DNA of 62,079 nucleotides from Paenibacillus puerhi (GCF_009846885.1 NZ_WUWM01000036.1:1-62079); one strand, 5' to 3'; shown: positions 9,203 to 17,704, counted from the first letter of the stretch. Numbers and translations are program-made. Notes: generated from the letters alone by a model not told the origin.

Positions 9203-9253
9203 ACAAGGGGAAGATAACGGCGTGATCTTCCTCTCTTATATTGAACTTAGGTC

Positions 9254-9622
9254 TTATTCCTTTTCCTGACGGTATCCTTCGATTGAGTTAAAAATATCCT
9301 TAGTTATACGATGAATCATTTTTATATCCTCGGTTTTCTTAGCTTTTAAAAACTGATAATGTACCTCAAGAATAGAACTTATCCCAAATTCGCATGAATT
9401 AATATCGACCTCACGAAAATCAAATAAATCCCCAGGCCTTATGTCAAGTGCGATCATAATCTTCTCCAACGAATCAAGGGATATATTTCTCTTACCTCTT
9501 TCAACATCCCCAAGATAAGAAGTCTGTAGTCCAGTTGTTTCACTAAGCTGTTGGAGGGTCATTCCTCTGGCATTACGTACATTACGTATTTTATCACCGA
9601 TAATTTTTTTAAACTCACCCAT
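9254..9622 (-). CDS. XRE-family transcriptional regulator
   Basis: The 122-residue protein has an N-terminal Xre/cI helix-turn-helix (GMTLQQLSETTGLQTSYLGDVERGKR, about 20-45, quoted as the recognition region) and a short helical C-terminal half for dimerisation. GGGAG lies before the ATG. It is divergent from the unknown gene at 9749, and the shared 130-base region carries an imperfect inverted repeat. It therefore probably represses both genes. A nearby ImmA/IrrE protease (7499-8269) could in principle target it, but that is inference. Confidence 0.9.
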   Translation of the reverse strand: MGEFKKIIGDKIRNVRNARGMTLQQLSETTGLQTSYLGDVERGKRNISLDSLEKIMIALDIRPGDLFDFREVDINSCEFGISSILEVHYQFLKAKKTEDIKMIHRITKDIFNSIEGYRQEKE

Positions 9623-9655
9623 TTGATCACTCCCATATTAAGAGTAGAGGATTAA

Positions 9656-9739
9656 CTCTGGAAATTAAATAACACCATAAGTTTAATTCAGTTGTATTTA
9701 AAACTTTAAAGTGATAATATTTAGTTATTATTACCAGAG
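9656..9739. promoter_or_regulatory. Inverted repeat bracketing a divergent promoter region
   Basis: CTCTGGAAATTAAATAAC (9656-9673) is mirrored by GTTATTATTACCAGAG (9724-9739), with 15 or so bases matching allowing small gaps. The arms lie at the two ends of the AT-rich region between the XRE gene and the gene at 9749, so they may be paired operator half-sites. The right arm overlaps the ribosome site AGAGGTGAT. Confidence 0.35.
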
Positions 9740-9748
9740 GTGATTTTA

Positions 9749-10657
9749 TTGATACCCAAAGTAAGTAATGTGGACGCATTGATTTTGTCAAATAACAATG
9801 GACAAGCAACTTATAATTTCAAGAAGGTCATTTTTCATAAAGACGCACAGTTCCTTTTGCTCCATCAGGGAGAGAATTACAAAGTTTTAAAAACAAGATA
9901 TGACGATGAACACCTGAAGCTTATCGATATAAGTAATGAAGAGTTTCAAGAATTGAGTGATCTTCGTTTACTCGACATGGACCGGCCTGAAAGAGACCAC
10001 GAGTTAATTGATGAATACTCGGTAACAGGAATATCCTTTAATAAGCAGGGAAATGAAAGTGGTATGTTTGTTGAGTATAAATTTGCAAGCATAGAGAGAC
10101 CTTTGGATATATATTACCGTACATTGTACAGACAGGAGCTGACCATGTCTTATTTTCAGAATGATACGAGCAATTTTATAACCGCTGGACAGATTACGGT
10201 CAAAACACTAGTGCGGTTGGGTCTAGTACCTGTTGGGCAATCTGTTATTCCAAATCAGTTTTATGAGAAGGGATGGGGAAGATGGCTTCCTATGCCGAAT
10301 ATCACTTTGCTACCTTACTTTAGCTACTGTATTGCCAGTGGCTTAAATAAAAGTGATATTATCCGCTACCTGAAGAAAAAAACAAAACCTAATACATTTA
10401 TTAATTTTTCTATAAGACAACCATTGAATGGATCGGAAGCGGAGAAAGAGGAATACGAACTACTGTATGAGAGGGAAATTGAGGTTAGACGTAGATTAAA
10501 GCTCAATGGCTACGAGTACCCCACTAATACGATGGATGTCGTTAATCTCTATGTGAAGCTTGGGTTGGCGATTGAACTAAAAGATGAAGATTCAACGGTT
10601 ATACTCGATTTAATTGTTTGGCCGCTTGCTCAAATTGATTCCATACTATCAATATAA
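9749..10657 (+). CDS. Unrecognised protein paired with an XRE regulator
   Basis: The product is about 302 residues if the TTG at 9749 is used; AGAGGTGAT lies seven bases upstream, whereas the earlier in-frame GTG at 9740 lies inside that site. It has no signal peptide or membrane segment. An N-terminal beta-rich part (to about 150) is followed by a helical part with a GWGRWLPMP segment and a charged helix (EKEEYELLYEREIEVRRRL). I do not recognise the family with confidence. It ends 120 bases before a strong terminator and stands alone apart from the divergent regulator. Confidence 0.75.
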   Translation: MIPKVSNVDALILSNNNGQATYNFKKVIFHKDAQFLLLHQGENYKVLKTRYDDEHLKLIDISNEEFQELSDLRLLDMDRPERDHELIDEYSVTGISFNKQGNESGMFVEYKFASIERPLDIYYRTLYRQELTMSYFQNDTSNFITAGQITVKTLVRLGLVPVGQSVIPNQFYEKGWGRWLPMPNITLLPYFSYCIASGLNKSDIIRYLKKKTKPNTFINFSIRQPLNGSEAEKEEYELLYEREIEVRRRLKLNGYEYPTNTMDVVNLYVKLGLAIELKDEDSTVILDLIVWPLAQIDSILSI

Positions 10658-10777
10658 AAACTGTAACAAATTATCAAGTAATAATGTAGGATTTGGATTA
10701 AATAAACAAATTTAGCTGCATTTGCTCTTTGAAGTTGCACAGGAGCGGGAGATCGATCCGCGTCTATAATCGTGATA

Positions 10778-10818
10778 GGGTGTCTGAATCATTCAGTGGA
10801 TTCGGGCATCCTTTTTTT
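10778..10818 (+). terminator. Rho-independent terminator
   Basis: GGGTGTCTGAATC (10778-10790) pairs with GATTCGGGCATCC, including G-U pairs, and seven Ts follow. It closes the unit at 9749-10657 and insulates the KptA-TatD gene. Confidence 0.85.
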
Positions 10819-10922
10819 ACATGGGAATCTCGGAATATTTGGGTCTAACCAAACATTCCCACCTCCCGAGCATTTGAAACGGTTATAATGCGATTAATGA
10901 ATCAGAGCAACCAGGAAGAGAT

Positions 10923-12290
10923 GTGTTAGTTATGATAAATCAAGCAAGCGAAAAAAGCTTAAGCAAATTGATGACGAAGATTCTTCGTCACACGCCCGAG
11001 GATTTCGGCGTTGTCTTAGATCCAGTGGATGGTTCGTGTCCGTTAAGCACTTTGTTGAGAGCTATACAGACCCAGCCAAAATGGGCGTGGGTGAAACAGG
11101 AAGATATCGAGCAGGTGGTCCGCAATTCGGATAAGCAGCGTTTTGAAATCGAAGGCGGCCGTATAAGAGCAAGGTACGGCCACAGCCATGATAAAGTTCA
11201 GTATGCTCCGGCTGATCCACCGGGCATTCTCTACCATGGTACGAACAAGAAAGCTCTCCCATCGATCTTGAAGGAGGGCCTAAGTCCGATGAGTCGGCAG
11301 TATGTTCATTTGTCGGAGGGCACTCATTTTGCAACGCTCGCGGGAAGCCGTAGAGGAGAGCTAGTGATTCTTAAGGTCGATACGATAAGTGCGAAGCAAC
11401 TCGGAGTCAATTTCTATTACGCGGGTAACGAAGTATGGTTAGCTGAGCGTGTGCCGCCCGAAAGCTGCTCGGTGATGGAGACAAAGGAAAGGGCCACTCG
11501 AATCATGAATCATCCAATCGTTGATATCGGCGTCAATCTGATGCATCGTTCCTTTCACCAAGATCGTGAGCAGGTCGTCGAAAGAGCTATTGCAAACCAT
11601 GTTACACCCCTTATCCTAACAGGTACGAGTCTGAGGAACAGTATAGAAGCGGCCCGCTACTCCGGACGTTACGTGGGGAAGTTGTATGCTACTGCGGGAG
11701 TACATCCCCATGATACCAAGAGCTGCAATGAAGAGACGATCACGAAGTTAAAGGAATTAGCGGCATTGCCACAGGTGGTAGCCATCGGGGAATGCGGCCT
11801 AGACTATAACCGGGATTTCTCGCCGCGGGACGTTCAGCGTAAATGGTTCACCGAGCAAATTCGTTTGGCGCTTGAGTTAAACATGCCGCTATTTCTACAT
11901 GAGCGGGAGGCATTTTCAGATTTTATTGCGATTCTTAAGGAACATTCGGTTCAAAAAGCGGTGATCCATTGTTTTACAGGGACTCAGTCTGAGCTAAAGA
12001 CATACCTTGAAAGGGGCTTCTACATCGGGATTACCGGCTGGATTTGCGATGAACGAAGAGGTAAGCATCTGAGGGACCTTGTACGAATGATTCCGCCCAA
12101 TCGGCTTATGATCGAGACGGACGCACCGTTCTTGACTCCAAGGGACTTAAAGGAAAAGCCAACGGATGGACGGAATGAGCCTGCATTCCTGCCGCATATC
12201 CTGCAAACTGTAGCAGGATGTATCGGGAGACCTGCAGAAGAGGTCGCTAAGGCAACGACGGAGACAGCGGCGGAGTTTTTCGGTATTTGA
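10923..12290 (+). CDS. RNA 2'-phosphotransferase (KptA/Tpt1) fused to TatD nuclease
   Basis: A single 455-codon frame joins two enzymes. Residues 1 to about 190 are Tpt1/KptA, which removes 2'-phosphates from RNA using NAD. The Arg-His-Arg-Arg set is visible as LRH (22-23), RARYGHS and SRQYVHLS, with LYHGT between. Residues from about 197 are TatD proper, a metal-dependent 3'-5' exonuclease: GVHPHD, GECGLD, LHERE, VIHCFTG, ITGWICDERRG and ETDAP are all present. The GTG at 10923 has AGGAAG six bases upstream; ATG 10932 is an alternative. Both halves look intact. The fusion suggests coupled repair or clearance of RNA ends, or of ADP-ribosylated ends, but that link is inference. Confidence 0.93.
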   Translation: MLVMINQASEKSLSKLMTKILRHTPEDFGVVLDPVDGSCPLSTLLRAIQTQPKWAWVKQEDIEQVVRNSDKQRFEIEGGRIRARYGHSHDKVQYAPADPPGILYHGTNKKALPSILKEGLSPMSRQYVHLSEGTHFATLAGSRRGELVILKVDTISAKQLGVNFYYAGNEVWLAERVPPESCSVMETKERATRIMNHPIVDIGVNLMHRSFHQDREQVVERAIANHVTPLILTGTSLRNSIEAARYSGRYVGKLYATAGVHPHDTKSCNEETITKLKELAALPQVVAIGECGLDYNRDFSPRDVQRKWFTEQIRLALELNMPLFLHEREAFSDFIAILKEHSVQKAVIHCFTGTQSELKTYLERGFYIGITGWICDERRGKHLRDLVRMIPPNRLMIETDAPFLTPRDLKEKPTDGRNEPAFLPHILQTVAGCIGRPAEEVAKATTETAAEFFGI

Positions 12291-12336
12291 TCCGAAGGGA
12301 TATAGTAACGGTTGGCAGCAACAATCACCTATAATA

Positions 12337-12381
12337 GCTTAAGCGCCGGGCTTCCCTGACCGACGCTTAGGCTTATTTTCT
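12337..12381 (+). terminator. Terminator after the KptA-TatD gene
   Basis: GCTTAAGCG (12337-12345) pairs with CGCTTAGGC (12364-12372) and is followed by TTATTTTCTT. It lies 47 bases after the stop codon. Confidence 0.65.
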
Positions 12382-12512
12382 TCTATAGAACTTTTCCCAA
12401 TCTTTAATAACTTCTGCCTGAGTCAATGCTGGGTCCCTCAGCCAATTTAACAGACAGTTCATCTGGAAACGTACGGAATCACTAGATGGCGATGTAAAGG
12501 GGATTCGACAAT
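12373..12512 (-). pseudogene. Short C-terminal gene remnant, family unknown
   Basis: On the minus strand an open stretch of about 46 codons ends at TAA (12375-12373). It reads like a genuine protein C-terminus (RFQMNCLLNWLRDPALTQ, then a Lys/Trp-rich end). It has no start or ribosome site and meets a stop upstream. I cannot name the parent gene. It may be the tail of a gene lost when the AT-rich operon at 12.6 kb arrived. Confidence 0.35.
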
Positions 12513-12579
12513 CTTACATTGGTTAAGAATGAATTAAATTGAAATTCTAATTGATTCTAATTAATTATAAAATTAATTG

Positions 12580-12608
12580 TTGAATCTTAATAATTCTTAT
12601 GTTATATT
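12580..12608 (+). promoter_or_regulatory. Sigma-A promoter with extended -10
   Basis: TTGAAT (12580-12585), a 17-base spacer and TATATT (12603-12608), with TG one base before the -10. It lies 34 bases upstream of the operon start. The flanking DNA is very AT-rich and carries repeated ATTCTAATT and TTAATT..AATTAA symmetry (12541-12580), a possible operator. Confidence 0.7.
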
Positions 12609-12641
12609 AATCTCATAAGAACACATAAGGAGTGAATAGAA

Positions 12642-13334
12642 TTGGTAAGAACAACAAAAGAATGGTGGTTCTATTTCAATTTAAGATTGAAGTCTCCAAG
12701 TGAGCTGGCTCAGGAGAAAGGAATCGAGAGCAAAATCAAGGATGCTTATGAAGCTGCAAAGGTCTTTAATGCAAAATTTAAAGGAATTAAATCGGTTACG
12801 GTGCTGGATGCACAAGATAAAACGAGGCTGGATGTGATCATGCATTTCAAAAAGCAATGCCCGGAAAGAGTTACAGCCAAAGAATTGAGAAGCTTCAGCC
12901 AATATCTTATTAATGAAAAGGGGTGGAGAGTTTTTTCAACTGAGGAATCGAAGCTCTTTGTCCCCATGCGTATCGTCCAGATGAAATGGTGGGAAGCGCA
13001 GTTAGCGGTTGAAGGGGAATGCGGTCATCAGTACGATGATCCGGAAAGTAATGAATGGGGTGATGCTTATTTTCCGGATTGGGCACATTCCGATTACGGT
13101 ATTGACATTGTGGATGATGAAGCGGATGCTGGCGACGAAAGTATTCTGGAAGGTGATCTGAAGACGATCTCTACGGATGATATAGATGATATGACGGATG
13201 AGCAAATGTTGGCTGTATTGAAAAGCATATTAATGACGAAAAATCTTGGTCCGGAGAAAGCAAGTGCATCTAAACAGAGGGTTATTGAGGAAATCAAAAA
13301 TCTAATTTATCCTTGGGCTATTTATGGAGAATAG
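12642..13334 (+). CDS. Unrecognised acidic protein, operon gene 1
   Basis: The 230-residue product starts at a TTG with AAGGAG nine bases upstream. The first 110 residues are basic and helical, with a Trp-rich start (EWWFYF). The second half contains an acidic low-complexity segment (about 135-180, many Asp/Glu) and a final helix. There is no signal peptide or membrane segment. I do not recognise it. It is the first of three genes that are tightly packed (12 bases, then a GTGA overlap), so the three probably act together. Confidence 0.7.
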   Translation: MVRTTKEWWFYFNLRLKSPSELAQEKGIESKIKDAYEAAKVFNAKFKGIKSVTVLDAQDKTRLDVIMHFKKQCPERVTAKELRSFSQYLINEKGWRVFSTEESKLFVPMRIVQMKWWEAQLAVEGECGHQYDDPESNEWGDAYFPDWAHSDYGIDIVDDEADAGDESILEGDLKTISTDDIDDMTDEQMLAVLKSILMTKNLGPEKASASKQRVIEEIKNLIYPWAIYGE

Positions 13335-13346
13335 GAGAAGAGACCT

Positions 13347-13721
13347 ATGGCCGCACTTGCAGAGTTGAATGAATTGAAAGGCGCAAAAGCGCAGCTTGAG
13401 GCGATACGATTCGCAAATCCGGCTTTTTATATCGAGCTAATGATGCTTTTCCAGATGACGGGCAGGATGAATATAAAGAACGGTTATGTTTGCCAAATGA
13501 TCATGGATGTAGAAATTGATGACCGATACATGGGTAATCTTCACAATAAACATGCCATTGACCAAGCGGTCTGGAGAATTAGGACCGGCTATCCGGTGGA
13601 ATATATTCAATTCCGCTCGTTTCTCAGGGGAAATAAAATGATTGGTTATAACAATATTGTGAGCATGTTGTTAGGCGATACCCCGCAAGCAATTAAAGGA
13701 AATGGGAGGGCAAACGTGTGA
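13347..13721 (+). CDS. Unrecognised protein, operon gene 2
   Basis: The 124-residue protein begins 12 bases after gene 1, with AGGAGAAG before the ATG. It looks mostly helical, with a hydrophobic stretch (AFYIELMMLFQMTG, about 27-40) that is probably a buried helix rather than a membrane anchor. No catalytic motif is visible. Its stop overlaps the start of the next gene (GTGA), indicating translational coupling. Function unknown. Confidence 0.68.
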   Translation: MAALAELNELKGAKAQLEAIRFANPAFYIELMMLFQMTGRMNIKNGYVCQMIMDVEIDDRYMGNLHNKHAIDQAVWRIRTGYPVEYIQFRSFLRGNKMIGYNNIVSMLLGDTPQAIKGNGRANV

Positions 13722-14461
13722 GTACAAGGTTAGTTGTTTTACGCTATTTATCATCCATCATGCAACCGAGACAACTACATACGAAAGAGATGCTGGAGCG
13801 ATACATGGGTATGAATCGGATCGAGCCAATCACGCCTACTGTAAAGACACGCAAGGTTATGGATGCAGAGGTCAGTCAGCATGCTGCAGACCGTTGGAAC
13901 GAAAGAGTAGGACCGATTGTGACGAAAAGTGAATTGGTCGGGATCATCGGTTATCTGATGAATCAACCAGAACGAATCGAGTTTCTTTCATCCACTGTAG
14001 GTCTTATGGATAGAGATATCATTTTCACCTATGAGAGAATGGGACACGTTATTATGATTTCAACATTCTATGGACGTTTGAGCGAACAACCGATCTTGAA
14101 TAACTTTGCAGCATTCAGACATTTTAACAGGTATGAAAGGCAGCGTGTTGACCTGGGAATTACAAAGGACCGACTTCAAGCTCAAATGCTCCCGCCTATT
14201 CCGCGGCAGACGATGCTGTGCAAGGGGAGAAGGAATCACTATCGCCTTGAGGAATACATGGTCTCTGAGGGAAGCTACATAACGATTGAAATCCGAGATG
14301 GCCTGTCGGGTAGAAGAAGAAGGTGGGGCTTTCTTGTGGATGAACAACCTCATGGGGTCTTAATGAATAAGAGCATTCAACGGGCATTATGCATGATGGG
14401 ATTCGGGAAATGGGTCAACAAGTATGCTCATCTTTCATGGATGCCCGAGGTGGCGGGGTAA
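13718..14461 (+). CDS. Unrecognised basic protein, operon gene 3
   Basis: The 247-residue product starts at the GTG that overlaps the previous stop. It is Arg-rich. Features are an SQHAADRWNERVG segment (about 54-66), a beta-rich middle (IIFTYERMGHVIMIST) and a basic GRRRRWGFLVDE hairpin near the end, compatible with nucleic-acid binding. I cannot assign a family. No further gene follows on this strand; an imperfect GC-rich hairpin at 14506-14532 may end the transcript. Confidence 0.7.
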   Translation: MSTRLVVLRYLSSIMQPRQLHTKEMLERYMGMNRIEPITPTVKTRKVMDAEVSQHAADRWNERVGPIVTKSELVGIIGYLMNQPERIEFLSSTVGLMDRDIIFTYERMGHVIMISTFYGRLSEQPILNNFAAFRHFNRYERQRVDLGITKDRLQAQMLPPIPRQTMLCKGRRNHYRLEEYMVSEGSYITIEIRDGLSGRRRRWGFLVDEQPHGVLMNKSIQRALCMMGFGKWVNKYAHLSWMPEVAG

Positions 14462-14538
14462 TGCTGGCCAGTTTTACTGTCCTCAATTGCTCTCCGAAAT
14501 GAAAACGGCCGCCGAGACTTACTCGGGCAGCCAAGATT

Positions 14539-15330
14539 CTATTCGAACGTGGATATAGGCTGATTGTTAAATTCGCATTCCAATGTATGAAGCAAATGCA
14601 GCATTTCCAGATGGGCATCAATTTGTGCCATCGTGTTCTGTGCATCGGCCAATTGATAAGTAAGTTCATTAAAAATACTCGTTTGAAGTTGAGTTTCTGT
14701 AAGTTCGATTATATTTAATTGTTTTTCGAGGTTTTCTGTTACAGGCTCTTCCGATATTCCGGCTGCCTTTGCTTTTGGTATTTCTTTTGATGATGCTTTC
14801 CATGTCGATTTTTGAATTTCTTCTTTTACGAATTGCCTCGCTATCCTGATTTCGCGTTGAACATGCTGCTCCGAGCTTTGAATTTCACTTTGTATATCTT
14901 GCTTGATTTTGTCATTTGTATTTTGAAAAAATTCCTGAAGCTTTCTTTGCTGCGAATTCACGAAATCTTTTATCCAATCTTGCATTTTTTCATTAGCTTT
15001 GTGTAGGTTGATTTGATTTTCTTTTTGAATATGAACAAATCCTGATTGAATTTCGCCTTTTAGTTTTTCAAAATCGTTGTGGTATTGCCTTGCGAACTTT
15101 CTTTGGTTTTCATTCATTTCATGTTGAAGCAAGTTGACGGAAGCTTCTTTATTTTGTTTGTATGCTTCAAATTCAAGAGCAGCCTCGATATCCGTTTGTG
15201 CTTGCAATCGGTTTCTTAACGGCGATGGAGCTTGGTTGGGGACGGCGGCGTTTTTATTAGAAAAGGATCCTCGAAAAACGAATCCGGTTGCTAATACCAC
15301 TAAGATCAAGGTTAGGATGGTTATGAGCAT
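14539..15330 (-). CDS. Membrane-anchored coiled-coil protein
   Basis: The 263-residue protein begins with one hydrophobic segment (MLITILTLILVVLATGFVF, 1-19) that should act as an uncleaved anchor. A long Gln/Lys/Glu-rich region (about 45-190) predicted to form coiled coil follows, then a Leu-rich helix at the C-terminus. No enzyme motif is present. It follows the Gln/Asn-rich gene on the same strand, but a terminator between them suggests partial uncoupling. Function unknown; a structural or envelope role would fit the architecture. Confidence 0.7.
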   Translation of the reverse strand: MLITILTLILVVLATGFVFRGSFSNKNAAVPNQAPSPLRNRLQAQTDIEAALEFEAYKQNKEASVNLLQHEMNENQRKFARQYHNDFEKLKGEIQSGFVHIQKENQINLHKANEKMQDWIKDFVNSQQRKLQEFFQNTNDKIKQDIQSEIQSSEQHVQREIRIARQFVKEEIQKSTWKASSKEIPKAKAAGISEEPVTENLEKQLNIIELTETQLQTSIFNELTYQLADAQNTMAQIDAHLEMLHLLHTLECEFNNQPISTFE

Positions 15331-15346
15331 TTTCCATTCCCCTTTC

Positions 15347-15380
15347 TAAAAAAAGGGGCTACGTAACGGTACGCAACCCC
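15347..15380 (-). terminator. Minus-strand terminator between two genes
   Basis: On the minus strand GGGGTTGCGT pairs with ACGTAGCCCC (two G-U pairs) and is followed by a seven-base T-run. It lies just downstream of the Gln/Asn-rich gene. Confidence 0.75.
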
Positions 15381-15390
15381 GCTTGTATGT

Positions 15391-15918
15391 TTATTGAATC
15401 GTGGTCTGATCCATACTTTTTTGGTTCATCTGGCTTTGATTCATGCTGCTCTGGTTCATGTTGCTTTGGTTCATATTTTGGAAACCGGAGCTTTGTTGCG
15501 TCATTTGATTGGCTTGATGTTGGGATTGCTGGATGAGCTGCTGCATTTGGCTTAACATTTGAAAGGATTGAACGGTTTGATTCGCTTGATTCAGCGTTTG
15601 GTTCGCTTGTTGGATAGACTGTTGAAGCTGCTGTATGGATTGTTTCTGTTGGTTTTGAATTTCAGTGCTGAATTGGTTCATTTGGCTGATTAATTGATTG
15701 AGCTGTTGTTGATTCTTGCTTGTCGATCCCGACGAAGCTGAGCTAGAGCTTTGATTAGACGAGAGCTGAGCTTGAGACAAAATTTGTTGCATTTGTCTAA
15801 GCTGAGTCTCTAATGGAGACAGCTCATTCGCTACTTCCGTTTTTACCGTTTCCGCGATTTCTGCCGCCATTCCCGCTTGAGCCGCGGCTTTTAATACTTC
15901 ATCTTTTTTGGAAGTCAT
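15391..15918 (-). CDS. Gln/Asn/Ser-rich low-complexity protein
   Basis: The 175-residue protein starts from a good ribosome site (TAGGAGG on the minus strand). A short Ala-rich helical head (1-30) precedes a region made mostly of Gln, Asn and Ser. The tail carries near-tandem MNQS units (five in about 30 residues, from 145). There is no signal peptide. The middle has a heptad-like QxxQLxQxIQQ pattern, so it may form coiled coil or aggregate like a prion-like domain. Such proteins occur in spore coats, but I see no sigma-K or sigma-E promoter I can defend. Confidence 0.7.
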   Translation of the reverse strand: MTSKKDEVLKAAAQAGMAAEIAETVKTEVANELSPLETQLRQMQQILSQAQLSSNQSSSSASSGSTSKNQQQLNQLISQMNQFSTEIQNQQKQSIQQLQQSIQQANQTLNQANQTVQSFQMLSQMQQLIQQSQHQANQMTQQSSGFQNMNQSNMNQSSMNQSQMNQKSMDQTTIQ

Positions 15919-16029
15919 TTTTGTTGTTTCCTCCTAAGTTGATTTGTGATTACTTACACGCAACACGCAATGTAGTATGTGTTTGGGAACGATTTTTATC
16001 CTTATACCCGGGGCATTTCGAATTCGCCG

Positions 16030-16240
16030 TAAGACTGGTTAAACGCGTTAGCTCTCATGCTATTCGCGGGGCTGGCTATAGCAGGGGACTTGCTGGGATC
16101 CATTATGGCTATGAGGGAATACCTGAGCGATATTCGGATGTGATCCTTATGAAGAATAAGCTTGATACGTTGTCAGAACAGATTATAGAGTTGTGTAACA
16201 GGCTGGCATATACGCCAAAAGAGGATGATCACCATGATCA
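16030..16240 (+). pseudogene. C-terminal remnant of an ADP-ribosylglycohydrolase
   Basis: The frame reads GYSRGLAGIHYGYEGIPERY followed by a helical LSEQIIELCNRLAY tail, matching the end of the DraG/ADP-ribosylglycohydrolase family (GGLAGxYYGxxxIPxxW, then a helix). The upstream part, including the Asp metal ligands (GDxDT), is missing or scrambled and no start exists. The frame runs on past the expected end into the MFS gene, so the natural stop is lost too. Confidence 0.55.
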
Positions 16241-16314
16241 CCCTCTCCACTTCACAGACGCTCCGCTATTCATTATACCCACATACAAACCACTAGAGCA
16301 TTGCCTGAGATACT

Positions 16315-17556
16315 TTACGATTGAAGCGTATCCGGCACTTTCAATTTCATGACCGGAACAAGGGCCAAGGTACCAAGAAGGAATAGCAGTCCGATGCCGG
16401 AGAAGATGAATACCAGTGAGAACGAAGCCTTCAACACGCCTGCAATGGACATTGCGATCACCATCATGCCAACGAACAACGGATTGAGCACACCGTTGAC
16501 TCTGCCGACAATCGACTCATGTGACCATTTTAAGATAAGGGTGCTGATCCCGATATGAATGCATGGGAATACCAGCCCGTTCACGAACTGAATCGTCAAT
16601 GTCAGTGGGATGCTTGTCGAATATCCAACAATCATGGTGCACACACCTCCGACCAACATGCCAAATGCGAGCAGGAGCTGCGGGGGGACTTTCTTAGCGA
16701 ATCCGGCCACGAGAATGCCGCCGATCAGCATGGCTCCGCCGTTTACCATCAGCATGTACTGCAGGAAGGTGTCCTCTTGCCCAAGTCGTTCCGAAACAAT
16801 GAACAGATTGAGCGCTTGTGCGATGCCTACACCAAGCCCTGCCAGCATGAACGTGACGCCGAGTGTCCGAAGCATCCGACTCTGCCATACATAACGAAAC
16901 CCTTCGTACAATTCCGAGAGAATTTTCCCAGACGTAGCGGTTTTTACACTGTCATCCTCAGGAAGACGCACCAAAACAAGCGCTGAGAGTAGGAACACAA
17001 CCCCCATGACGGATATAGAGGTTTCCAGGCCAAAATGGCTGTAGGCGAACGTTCCCAGCATCGGACCCAGCACCATGAAAATCGCCATCATCGACTGGAA
17101 GAGCGCCATACCCTGCTGCAGTTGTTCAGCTGGTACGTGCCGTTTGAACAGCCGCATGCCGGAGGGCTGGGAAAACTGCGATAGGATCGCGGAGATAAAC
17201 GTCACAAAATATACGGAATGCCAAGAACCAAAATGAATAGCGAACAGCACGGCGAATACCGACACCGATGAGAGCAGGTCGCACCAAATCATCGTGCGTT
17301 TGGGCCGCCAGCGATCCGCGAACGTCCCCCCAATAAAGGAAAATACGAAGATCGGCGCAAACTCGGCAACGCTGATCAACGCTATCGCATACGGATCCCT
17401 ATTGGTAACTTCCGATACATAAAGCAAAATAGCAAAGTTTCGTACCCAAATCCCGATTTGTAGCAATACATTGGACAACAAGATCGTCTGTATAAAACGG
17501 TTGCCAAAGATACCTGGTGTTTGGGCAGCTGTTGTTTGTGAACTCAATACGCTCAA
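16315..17556 (-). CDS. Major facilitator superfamily exporter
   Basis: The 413-residue protein has about twelve hydrophobic segments and the loop-2 motif GTFADRWRPKR (about 79-89) of MFS drug exporters. It resembles the EntS/macrolide-efflux type (a short N-terminal tail, FSQPSGMRLFKRHVP in the central part). It should use the proton gradient to export a small molecule; the substrate cannot be told. It stands alone. Its stop overlaps the end of the open frame carrying the glycohydrolase remnant. The upstream region to 17640 is AT-rich and should hold its promoter. Confidence 0.9.
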   Translation of the reverse strand: MSVLSSQTTAAQTPGIFGNRFIQTILLSNVLLQIGIWVRNFAILLYVSEVTNRDPYAIALISVAEFAPIFVFSFIGGTFADRWRPKRTMIWCDLLSSVSVFAVLFAIHFGSWHSVYFVTFISAILSQFSQPSGMRLFKRHVPAEQLQQGMALFQSMMAIFMVLGPMLGTFAYSHFGLETSISVMGVVFLLSALVLVRLPEDDSVKTATSGKILSELYEGFRYVWQSRMLRTLGVTFMLAGLGVGIAQALNLFIVSERLGQEDTFLQYMLMVNGGAMLIGGILVAGFAKKVPPQLLLAFGMLVGGVCTMIVGYSTSIPLTLTIQFVNGLVFPCIHIGISTLILKWSHESIVGRVNGVLNPLFVGMMVIAMSIAGVLKASFSLVFIFSGIGLLFLLGTLALVPVMKLKVPDTLQS

Positions 17557-17704
17557 CTCCCATTTTTTTGTTGAAGCAAGTTATATTAACATTTTTATGC
17601 AAGCATGGCAAGTGCGTATTTTTGCTTAACTGCTAAGCGGAGGCAGGTTGCAGAACTCGCCGCGCCATCCCGTGGCTCTATGATAGTCGAAAGCTCTTCG
17701 TTCG

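Noticed and set aside
15813..16029. Upstream part of the frame that carries the glycohydrolase tail
   Set aside because: It overlaps the start of the Gln/Asn-rich gene in antisense and reads as Pro/Phe/Leu-rich filler; only the part from about 16030 resembles a family.
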